Of a stretch of 64,000 bases of DNA, positions 21,740 through 33,000 are shown piece after piece. The stretch is from contig NC_047068.1 in the NCBI RefSeq assembly GCF_902459465.1, positions 7,130,001-7,194,000 on the forward strand. The letters run 5' to 3'. Both the position numbers and the translations under genes were made by a program. The notes under the pieces were generated by a model. That model was not told the origin of the DNA, did no database searches, and saw nothing but the letters and a program-made list of their open reading frames with translations. Position 1 is the stretch's first letter. Each line of letters begins with the position of its first letter. This DNA is from Asterias rubens. Taxonomy: Eukaryota > Echinodermata > Asteroidea > Forcipulatida > Asteriidae.

Positions 21740-24312
21740 AATACGAAGGCAAAGTCAATTTTGTCTGAGAAAGTAGTGGGGCCTACTGCATTTAGTGAAA
21801 ACAAGGTGTTTTCGTATTAATTTTAACAGCCGGTTCCATCAAACATTGGCAACTCTTGTCTTGTTTGTGTACAAAATAGTATATGTCTTGTTAAAAGGAC
21901 AAAAGGGGACTCTTGATGAGTGACGCAATGGTTAATTTGTTTTACGGTTCCCTTGTTGCGGGTAAAGGTTTGTGACAACTCGGTCGTTTGTGTGCGTGTA
22001 TAAATCATTGTTTAATGCTCGTATGTATTTTTACTTCGAAAACAAGCATTATTATTGCAACTTGGTTAAGAAGTATTGAGAAAGAGGCTTAGATCAATGA
22101 ACTTACTATGATACCGTCAAAAAACATAAAGTGCAAAAAACGTGTGATCGTCATGCATGTCATCTGATTTTTGTGAGTTTATTTCTCATGTTAATCGTAA
22201 TGATGCACAACTAAAAGAGTCTTGATGGACCAAGTAGTTAATTAATACTTTTTGTGATAAACTTGTGGAAAACAAACAATCTAGGCCTAAACTGGTAAAT
22301 GTACGGGTTAGATTTGTTTGTACACTAAACAAAGGGATGTACTTGTTTTCCCATCGATCTGTCGTAATAAAGCAGTTTAATGCAATGAATGGTTGTACGA
22401 TATTGATGTGAGTGTTTTTTCTATCTTAACAAACTGGGAATGAAACCTCAAAGATTTCACTCTGCCGAAATATTCGATTCAAAAGAATCGAATTGAACGT
22501 TCCCTTGATATGTAAAAACACAGTTATAGGAGGGATGTTTTTTTATTCTATAAAACGTGTGTTGTGCATGGATGTCTAGGGGGCCTACAAAAACTTGCAA
22601 ATAAGTTATCTGAGTGATACTCTTTAGTCACAACTCTCGCAGGAAGGGGAGGCATCGATCGATAGTTCATTAAACCTAGGGTACTGAACCTGCTTCCTTG
22701 GTATGTGTGCAGGCTACAACGATGTTTTGAGGACAAACAAGTTGTGTTCATTGGATGTAACTGTATGTACGCCTACTTTGTGTGTGTATACATACATGTA
22801 GCTTGGATATGTAAGAACTTACAATTTGTTGGACAAGATAATGATAACTTAGCTTCTTCAATCTGTTTTGGGAGAATAGTTAACACTCCATGGACTTTAA
22901 CGGATAATTTTGGAACAGTCGTTCCATTGCGTAAAACAGTCTGACTTACATACACCGCCAATTGCCCATCGACTGAGTAAGATACTCGATATTTACAGTA
23001 AATTTAACCAAAACTAACGTCATGTTGGCACATGTATCGAACAAAAACCCCCACGCACCCTCCTTTATGATCTGCATTGCATTCATCTTGTATTGCCTGG
23101 TACTCCGATGTACGGAAAGTAAACTTAGTCCTGTATTCTGAGATGTTCACGAGATAATATACTCCGATAAACACAAATTATTAAATAAACACCCCAACTC
23201 ATTTTAATAACACGCCCGTCTCATCAGATTGTGTGTTTCATTATAGTATTCTCTTGTTTTAGACCTACAGCTAAGTATAAGCAAAGTTCGGTAGATTGCA
23301 ACACATCTTATGATAGACGTAATATATAGGGCCCACGTATAGTTGATCGAGAGAATTGATCAATACATATCGATTGAAGGATTAACTTCCTCATTCATAG
23401 CCATTCGCACTCGCCCGCTTAGTCCCGGAGATTATCTCCTAAAAGCTATTCTCTCCCATGACGTCACACATTGCACCACCACCTGTAATCGTGGCTACTG
23501 GTTTATTTACCCTTTGTATAAACAAACCGTTACACTCCCACCCAAATACAAGCTTTTTCCCATGACTTTTGACAGACTGTTGGGTCATCGTATTTTTCCG
23601 TTAATCGTGTAGATAAATGAACTAATCGCGGACAACTGTCCTCTGTTTGGTTTTGTTGACGCAGGTAACGCAACCCGCTACACATTGGCTCAACCCTTGA
23701 AGATGCTATCGAACGATGATGTTTTCCTGCAGACATGATGACCGTACAACTGACCAAAGTTATGATGTTATAATAGTTCAACGAAAATAATATTTATAAG
23801 TCAATGGGCTATGCGGGTGGAATTTATACAATGTATAACCCTGACTAATAATACTTCAATGTCATCTTCAACGGATCAATAGGATTTATTTCCTTCAACC
23901 ATTCAGTAAAACTGCAACGTCATTCCCACACGCGACTCTTTGTTTGGGGATTCCCCTGTCAACTGCTATACCAATACACACACACACTACCTATGCATTG
24001 CACCACCACGAGACATTTTAACTGTTTTTAACCCATTTCGGGCACAGTTTAACCTCTCTGAAGGAAGGTCAACTTAAAGTGTTCCATATTTCTACCCTAT
24101 TGTGGGTACAGTTTAACCTCTCACTGTTCTCTAGGGCAAAGGGCAAAGTGTTCCATATTTCTACCCATTTTGGGCACAGTTTGACCTCTCCTTGTCCTCT
24201 AGGGCAAAGGGCAAAGTGTTCCATATTTCTACCCTATTTTGGGAACAGTTTGACCTCTCCTTGTCTTCTAGGGCAAAGGTCAAAGTGTTCCAGAGAGACT
24301 ATATTAACTACT
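21740..24312 (-). repeat. Right long terminal inverted repeat
   Basis: Inverse complement of 13222-15780, including the 69-bp subterminal repeats near 24040-24291. It ends ...TTAACTACT at 24312, directly before the target duplication. Confidence 0.9.
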
Positions 24313-24318
24313 CAGATA
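24313..24318. repeat. Right 6-bp target duplication CAGATA
   Basis: Same 6-mer as 13216-13221. Confidence 0.85.
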
Positions 24319-24483
24319 CCAAAATACATTTCTGTATTGAAACTACGGATCACTGATTACCATGTAGAGTTTTGCTTAATCTTTGGGTTTTGCCCAAGGC
24401 ATGGTATACTTCAGTATTGAAAGTGCATAAAAGTGGTTTATTGGGTGAGCCAATCTATGGTGAGTAACACCCTGTATTTTCAC

Positions 24484-25000
24484 AAGATACTACCATCACT
24501 TTAGAAGACTGGCTTTGTGATGTCAGTGCATCTATTGCTTCTAGGCCCCTTGCAGAACAGGATAAGGTACATTTTATGTTCCAGCATTTAGATGGCCCAG
24601 CTAGAGAAGAGGTTAAGCTTCGGCCTACAGAAGAATGTGATACAGTGGAGAAATTTACTAAAATCTTGCATGATGTGTTTGGCATCAAAGCCACTGGGGT
24701 CCAATTGCAAAGAAATCTTTTCGAAAATAAGCAAAAGCCCACAGAGTCCCTTAGAGATTTTTCCCACCAACTATTAGAAGCCTTCAGTAAAGTTACCAAA
24801 AAGTGTCCTCATTTAGAGCCCTCCAAAGACAGATTACTTTGTGACCAGTTTGCCGAAGGGGTTTCAGACTCAATCTTGCGTAAACACTTAAAGAAACAAT
24901 TAGAAGAATGTTCTCCCAGTGGATTTATTATCCAACACATTCCATTTCTACACTTATCCAACACATTCAATTTCTACCTTCACCGCAACTTAGCCTAGTA
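24484..25000 (+). pseudogene. Retrotransposon Gag fragment
   Basis: The open frame, readable from about 24484 through 24998, encodes ITLEDWL, then FMFQHLDGPAREEVK and FSHQLLEAFSKV, the pattern of gypsy/PNMA-type Gag matrix-capsid proteins. Similarity to Gag stops near 24925 and the frame ends at TAG 24996-24998. No zinc knuckle or pol follows. The Polinton-like element lies just upstream and may have inserted into this retroelement's neighbourhood. Confidence 0.6.
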
Positions 25001-25846
25001 TTTAATTTACGGGAGTGGCATTAACGAACAACTTAAAATACTTCCAAGTAAGTAATCAATGACCGCAGCTTGAGGTCAGCTGGTTACACACACCCCGCTG
25101 CGAAATTTTACAACTGCTAGTTTTAAACAAAACTTACGATAAGCCAACTTTCACTTCTTCCAACCTGCGCTAGACATATGAATTAAAGGGACGTATCAAC
25201 TCCAACCAATCACGAATCTCTCTATTTTTAGGCGCGTGCAAACACTGGAGTGGCGTCATATTGAGCAGAATACCAGTAACAAATTGTACATGTGACATGC
25301 TAGTTTGGCTAGTTTAAACAGGTCTTTTAAATTTAGCCCTGTGCATGTAGTAGAGATAGAAGAGGTGATGTTTTTTGTTTTGTTTTTTAATTCATTAGTG
25401 GGGTTACATTTCTGCCGAGCGTAATACGCCTAAAGTTTTTTTTAAAGTGATTATTGTAAAATAATCTTGTTGTTATTAAGGATGTTTCCTTTATCCCCAA
25501 AATCATTTCTATAGGGAGGTGAAGCATTGTATGAGTTTAATGTATTGGAAAGTTGCATTATGTCTTTAATGTGTTGGTTTATTATCAAGTTCCGTTCTCC
25601 AGTCCTTTTTAATTACGCCGGGTGCGACTTTGATTAAAACTATATTTCTCCATTGAAATTGTTTTGTTTCGTTCATTTTCCCACCTTCTTTGTTTTTCTG
25701 AGTGGGGGGATTGGGACTTAATGTGTAATTAATAGCCCATAATACGTCACAGCCCTTGCTATTAGGGGGGGACACCGCCCTATTTTATAACAAGGATTTA
25801 TTTAAGTTGAGAATTTTACATAGGCCTTTTTGTACTTGCTCTATGG

Positions 25847-26199
25847 TTAAAGGAACACGTTGCCTTGGATCGGACGAGTTGGTCTATAAAAAGCGTTTGT
25901 AACCGTTTGTTATAAAATGCATATGGTTGGAAAGATGTTTTAAAAGTAGAATACAATGATCCACACATATTTGCCTCGAAAATGCGTGGTTTTTCTTTTA
26001 CTTGGCGAACCAACACGGTCGGCCATTTATGGGAGTCAAAAATGTTAAGAGGAAAACCACGGAATTTCGAGTGATACTTGTGTGGATCATTATATTCTAC
26101 GTTTAAAACACCTTTCTAATCATATGCATTTTATAACAAACGGTTACAAACGCTTTTCAAAGACCAACTCGACCGATCCAAGGCAACGTGTTCCTTTAA
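25847..26199. mobile_element. TTAA-flanked foldback MITE, family 1 copy B
   Basis: Same termini and inner GGTCGGCCATTTATGGGAG motif as the copy at 7021-7386; TTAA at both ends. Confidence 0.8.
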
Positions 26200-27031
26200 A
26201 ACTTACATGGTACTACATTTTGTTTGGTTTGGGGGCTTGAACATTTGCATTGAACGAACTTTCTCCCGATACTGAGGAAACACTCATCTGAACTGCCGTT
26301 CTGTAGATATATTCTTTAAGTGTTTATTGTTCTTTAGTCTCAAGTAATCTCTATGTACTTAACGTATTGATCTATGTGCATTAATGTTTCATGCATTAAT
26401 GAGTTTATTTTATGTCATAAACAGGGATGAGATTGTTCAGACTTTTGGCTGAATTCAGACTTTTTATGTTGGCCTGGTTAAGAAAACCAGACAATATTTT
26501 ATTCCACAAATATAGAAATCCTGCTCATTGGTCTACTTCTCTAGTGCTTTGGATACTGTTTCCAAAAGCTCCGTGGAATCTATAACCCCAGGGGTTACCA
26601 AACGGTAGAAATGGCATCATTTCAACATACCTTTGAATTTGTATCCAAGTTTCAGACTTTTTCGTTAGTAATGCCTCCACCCCTGCATAAAATGGAGTTT
26701 AAAAACGGTCTATGAGAGCTCCCGACAACTACAAAGAAAAGAAAAACGAATTATTGTTGAATTTATTTTAAATCGAAGGTATTAATTATACATAATAAAC
26801 TAATTACCAAATGAAAACCATAAATATTATAATACATAATAGACCCTATAGCAAAATTAATACTATTTTGGGCGTGTGGTCCCCGTGCAAAGTGGGCGTG
26901 GTTGCGGCACTCTCGAAACCAATAAAACCCACCGATTCTGCACGATATCTGCAGTTCTGTTGGTTAGGGCCAATAATAGTTGTGTTCAGACTTATTCAGT
27001 AACAAGTGACGGTCGTTTATTAAACGCAACC
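26200..27031. other. Upstream region of the astacin gene
   Basis: No gene seen. A CCAAT-type motif (AACCAATAAAA) lies about 110 bp before the astacin start codon, and could be part of its promoter. Confidence 0.35.
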
Positions 27032-30000
27032 ATGAGATTCTTTGTGATTGCTCTGCTTGTAGGGTGTTCCCTTGCGGCCTCCTTAGAGGTAAGTACTAAT
27101 GAAAGAATCTTGCTGTTATCTAAAGTGATATGCGAATGTAATCCTTCAGTTTAAATGAATTGGGTACTTTTTGTAACACAAAATACAATGTACACAGTTT
27201 TACATTAAACTTACACCGTTTGAAGATAATGACACTATAGAAAGCGTACCTTAAAATATTAGTTGCTGTGGTGCTGTAGTTTTTGAGAAATGAGTAAAAC
27301 GATATCATGAAAATACGTTTTCACATACTAAATTTTTTTCGTATCATGATCACTGAGACAAAAACTATTTTCATGACATTGTTTTACTCATTTTTCCAAA
27401 ACTACAGCACCTTAGCACGTTATATTTTCAGGGAAGCTTTCTACTATCATTATCTTCAAACTGCGTAAGTTTAGTTTAAATCTGTAGACATCGTGTTTTT
27501 TGTCCTACAAAAACTACAAAGACCCTGTTAACGAGCAACGGATCGAGACCTGTTATAAAACAATGTGTGAAACTCTGAAGAAAACAGGGTTTTTGAAAAA
27601 GAGGTAGTTTCTTACTCAAATAAGTAGTGTTACATGAATAAAAGGGCATTAAAAGGCTTCATGCCTGAAGTCTTTTAAAATTCTGTTAGCAACAATGTGT
27701 ATTTTTTCTTTCAATATTCTATTGATGACCCGATTGAATCCAAATTTTAACAGGTTGTTGTCTTGTGCTTAATATGTTGAGATACACCCAGTGATACAAC
27801 TGGTATTTGACAACACACCAAAGCAGTCCAGTGACTTTAAAAATTATCAAAAGTTTCTGACAACAAAACTTTTCATATAGCATCGACTATCCACGGATAC
27901 GACCTTTATGTCGTCTGATGGATTACGAAGCATTATGTTTCCTTGACAGGCAAACGATGATATTCACAGTAGACTAATAAACCATGGTAGATGTAGATTT
28001 AAGGTTGAGCAAAGAAAACTTGACTTTAGATGATAACCCATATTGTGTGACGGTCAGTGCATTTGCTATGTGTTTACGAAATTATGCAACAGCGCGTGCG
28101 CGAGCTGGTCGGTGACTTGCATCGATCTACGCATTATTGTGTTGTAGGTGGGGCGACGGGTTGGCCGTCGTGTGTGCGCGCCATGCACACACGAGGCTAA
28201 TCAGTCTGCTGCAAAATCCCATAGAAGCCACAGGTACGTGTTCTTTGTTTTGTTTACGGGGTGCTCTGTACAATTGCTGTGCGCTACTTTTGCGTGTGGT
28301 TGATGCCATAGAGGAGCTTGAGCGAGAGAGACTCAAGTGGTTGACTGACGTGTGTACCAGTTAGCCGTGAAGGTCGGCAGGGTTAATTGACGTGTGTTCC
28401 AGTTACCCGCCGAGAGTCAACTAACGCTGCGTGCGTTGGTTGACTACCGCTGCGTGCGTGATATAGCTGCGTACGTGGGGTATAAGTAAATTTGGTAGAA
28501 CAGTGCAGGCTGAGGTTGACGGACGTGTGTACCCGTCAAGGCTCGGATGTACTGGTTGACTAGGCGCGGTGGTGGCGTTATAGTGGCCTTACGGGCACAC
28601 CTGGTTGAACAGGGACACAGTACATGGTTTACTAAGTGATTTGTTTATTCATTGTTATCCAATTCAACCACTGATATTCTGTGAACGATACTTGAGAAGG
28701 CCAATATAATTAAACTGATTGATATTTGTTGTTCGGAATTAAACTGTCCATTGTGATTTATTTTGTGCATTGATTACCTGTTGTTATAAGAGCTAGACAA
28801 TTGACTACGATCGGCGGTATATTTCCTCCAAAACGGACATAGCTCCTTAACGCTCAGTAGCTTATTAATCCAAACTCTGAGGGTGAAAGTAGGCCCGGGA
28901 TTAAGTAGTAAACAAGTCTATTCCGCCACAAATGGTGTCAGAAGTGGGATGATTGTAGTCGATTAAGTCAAGCTCTTTGTAGAAATTATTCCTCCTTTTT
29001 ATTAAGAAGAGGAAGTAGAACACAGGTCCAAGAGTTGGCAATGCAATTGTGGGTTTTCCTTGTTCTCCTGGTGCTTTTAGCTGCCTTATTGTGTATTTTT
29101 GCAGTGGAGATTTTTTTGTGTGTGGAGTGAAATCCAGCAACGGAGAAGAGGTACCCGTTGGTTGGCAACCACACGAGATACTGCTGAGAGGGAGACAGCG
29201 AACTTGTTTGTGGTAGATTTAATAGCTGTGGTTTACTGGCTGTGGTGGTTGACGTCACGGTGGTTGACGCTGTTGGACTAGAGGTAGATTTGATTCTGTT
29301 TTGTGTTGGGTTTACTGGTCGGATCGTCGGTTGGTTGACTAGAGGTATAGTAAACCAACATGAGTCAAGGTTCCAAAGTCCAAGAGGGTACCCCCGGGGT
29401 TGATGTGCAATTGCAGAAAATCCAAGACGGTTTACTTCGTGCAAAGTTGGACATGGAACCTTTGCAGTGGGAAAGGGACCACTATATTGAGATGAGTAAA
29501 GATCCAGAGACGTTGACACATAGGCAGGCCACCCATCTCCCAAGACAAGGGAGCGGTAAGGCTGTTAATGAGAATAGTCGTGTGAGGTTTCAGGTGGACT
29601 CGGAGGTTGACTTCCAAATCACAGAGAAGACTTCTGGGTATGGTTCTGGTATGGGAATGAATCCATTTCAGGATATGGTTATGTCCTCCCAGGTGAGGCC
29701 CCTGATGAAAGATAGGGCGATGGGAAATCGAGAGAGTACCCCCCTAAGAGGCTATGTTTCAGAGACACCCGCCCCTGCTGAGGCTGTTTCTATTGACAAT
29801 GATGGAGACGATGCACAGTCTTTTGTGTCTAATCAGAGTTTTATGGAACAGGGTAGACAGAGTACAAATCCATTTATTAGGGACACAGATGTGGTTAGTC
29901 TTAAGAGGGTTAAAAGTCCCAAAGAAGTGGCTAACAACTCGGCTGAGGGAAGAGTGCTTCCTGTGATGAGTTCAGCTGTAACAGGTACAGTGCCCTTGAA

Positions 30001-33000
30001 GAAGTCGAACGTTTGTGTTGTAGAAGAGGGTAAGATGTTGGAGCGTAACAATCGGCGCCCAAATATCACCCCTGATAGGTATAGTGGCAAAGTTTGGTGG
30101 CGAGAATATCACCGACATTTCGAGTCATGTCGAGAGGTCAACGGGTGGAATGAAGAGCAATCAGCGATGTATTTGTCAGCGAGCCTTCAAGGAAATGCTC
30201 TCAGAATTTTGGGAGACGCTTCCCCTGGTCACAAGCGTACCTATGGTGAATTGGTTAAATTGCTAGAGAGGAGATTTGGTTCTGGAAGACAGAGCGAGAA
30301 CTATCTCGTAGAGCTGAGACATCGTCGGCAAGGGCCGAGGGAGAGCCTGCAAGAGCTTGGTCAGGCTATCCATGAGTTAACGCTTAGAGCGTACCCTGAG
30401 ATCCAAGAGGAGTCTCGTGAGAGGTTGGCCAAGAATCATTTTCTTGATGCAGTTGATAGTCGGTCAGTAAGGGAGGGTATAAACCGGGCCCGCCCAAAGA
30501 ATCTGGACGAGGCAATCCGGGCTGCTCTTGAGACTGATAACTTTGAAAAGGTGGAGCAGCAGAGGATACTTGATGGTAAACCTCCTAAGATGGCGAGGGC
30601 AATAGACTCTGGTCTGGATCAGAGAGTAGAGAAGATGGAGGCCAATTTGGAGTTGCAGGCTCAGACTTTAAAGACAATGGTTGACTTGCTGGGACGATTT
30701 TCAGGTCAGTCGGTTGAATTGCCTGCTCAGGCAGAAGAGTTCCCCCAAGAGAGGAAAAAGTTTGCGAGAGGCAAGGGGAAAGATTGGAAATGCTTCAATT
30801 GTGACAAGAAAGGTCATTTTGCCAGAGAATGCAAGGAACCCCCAAAGAAAACGACTTCAGATCAGGGAAACGGCAACCAGCCACACGGTGGACCCACGGG
30901 TCGGCTGGAAGTCGGAGAGGGTCCAAGAGGCAATACAATGGCAACACAATAGTTGACGATAAGAGAAGAAAGGTAGAAGATGGGCGAAGAGTGATAAATC
31001 TGCCTAAGTCGAGTGTTGATCCCCGTTATGGTTTCTTTGTAGATGGGCTAGTCAGGGCCACTGATTGTCGATTTCTGGTTGACACTGGGTCAACCGACAC
31101 TCTGATCAGCAGTGAGGTTTACTACAGAATTCCTAAGGAGCGAAGGCCCCTTTTGGGAGAGGGAAGCATACAGGTGAGACAAGTGGATGGCAGTCCACTT
31201 TCAGTACTGGGCATCGCTGAGGTAGAAATTCAGATTGGTCGAACCACCCAGTCGGTCAGGGCAATTTTCACAGAGATGCATTGTCCTGGAATCTTAGGGA
31301 TGGATTTCCTTGTACCCACAGGTGGGAAATTAGATTTTCAAACTAAGAGGTGGAGTTTGAATGGTGAGGACATACAATGTACCAGCAGTGTCGGGGAACC
31401 GTTTGTTGATCGTGTGGTTGTTCTTGAAAACACGGTGATTCCTGCTGGCTTTGAGGCAGTTGTCCCTGGTACCATAGTGAAGAGAAGTGATCTTTTTGCA
31501 GGTCCAGCCCTAGTGGAACCTTTAGAGAGTGGTGGTGAACTGGCAAAGAAAGGATTGGTACTGGCCAGATCGTTGGTAGAGGCAGGGAACGACATTGTTC
31601 CACTGCGAGTGTTTAATCCTGGTAAGGAACAGAGAGTTGCCCGAAAGGGAACGACTGTTGGTGTGATTTGCCAAGTTGAGCATGATTTGATAGAAGGTAA
31701 CCCTGGGTTGATAGCAGACCCACAACTGGAAGTTCCTGGTTTTTTAAGTGACTTATATGAGAGAGGCACTGCAAGCGTTGACTCAAAGTACCACGAGGAG
31801 GTAAAGAAATGCTTGTGTGATTTCCGTGATGTCTTGTCCAGTGGTGACCATGATATTGGTCGAACAGAGGATGTTAGACACCATATACAAACGGGTGATG
31901 CTAGGCCTATCAAAGAGAGGCCAAGACGGCAACCTTACTGTAATCAGCAAGAGATAGACAGGCAAGTCCGTGACTTGAAAAAGAGAGGTGTGATTGAGCC
32001 ATCAGATAGTCCTTGGGCCTCGAATGTTGTTCTTGTGAGTAAGAAGGATGGGACGAAGCGATTTTGTGTCGACTATAGAAGATTAAATGCAGTCACCATT
32101 AAGGACGCATAACCGGTCCCACGCATTGACGAAACATTTGATGCCTTGGGTGGGGCAAAGTGGTTCTCGACCCTAGATCTTGCTTCGGGGTATTGGCAAG
32201 TTGCACTTGACGAGGAGGCAAGCCAGAAGTCAACTTTTGTTGTGAGAAATGGGCTGTATCGCTGGAAGTGCATGCCATTTGGCCTTTGTAATGCACCAGC
32301 AACTTTTGAGAGGCTCATGGAGAAAGTCATGGCAGGTCTGCAATGGGACATTCTTTTGATTTATTTGGACGACATAATTGTTTTTGGGAAGTCAGTGACC
32401 GAGATGATAGAGCGTCTCAGAGTGGTGTTTGCGAGACTCGGGCAGGCAGGGTTGAAGTTGAAGCCAAGCAAGTGCCATTTGTTCCGACAGTCAGTAGCTT
32501 ACCTAGGGCACATAGTGTCTACAGAGGGTGTGGCCACAGATCCGCAAAAGGTACAGGTGGTGGCTGATTGGCCTGTTCCAAGGTGTGTGAAAGATGTAAG
32601 AAGTTTCTTGGGTCTTGCATCTTATTATCGGAAATTCATCCGTGGGTTTGCAGGGATAGCTAGTCCTCTGCATGCGTTAACCGAGAAGTCACGAGATTTT
32701 ATATGGGATGAGTCTTGTCAGGGAGCTTTCGAGGAGTTGAAAAGTATGCTCGTTACTGCACCTGTATTGCCCTATCCAATTCCAGACCAAGATTTCATCT
32801 TAGACACCGATGCCAGTGGTGATGGTATCGGGGCGGTGTTGTCCCAAGTCCAGGAAGGAAATGAGAAGGTCTTGGCGTATGCTAGTCGTAAACTCAGCAG
32901 GCCAGAGAGGAACTACTGCGTTACCCGTCGTGAGTTGCTTGCTGTTGTGGTTTACTTGAAGCACTTTAGACAGTACCTGTATGGTAGGAAGGTCAAGGTG

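Larger units (their letters stand above)
13222..24312. mobile_element. Polinton/Maverick-like giant TIR element, non-autonomous (11.1 kb)
   Basis: Arms 13222-15780 and 21740-24312 are inverse complements over about 2.55 kb with few differences. The ends read 5'-AGTAGTTAATATAG and the exact complement, and the 6-bp duplication CAGATA flanks both. Long TIRs, AG termini and 6-bp duplications are the diagnostic features of Polintons/Mavericks. The ~5.96-kb core has one intronless WW-domain gene (18006-18733), one decayed convergent gene (19094-19663) and strongly strand-biased low-complexity blocks. I find no protein-primed polymerase, retroviral-like integrase, packaging ATPase, protease or capsid genes, so it must be mobilised in trans, be a deletion derivative, or be a different, unnamed class. 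Confidence 0.8.

Noticed and set aside
13222-24312. Polymerase B, integrase, ATPase or capsid genes in the giant element
   Set aside because: I looked for their motifs in all frames of the core by eye and found none; only the WW gene and the decayed convergent gene stand out.
27950-28003. Candidate prodomain exon of astacin
   Set aside because: In phase (54 nt) and with an acceptable acceptor, but the donor GTTGAG is weak and the peptide has no prodomain motif; kept only as a test.
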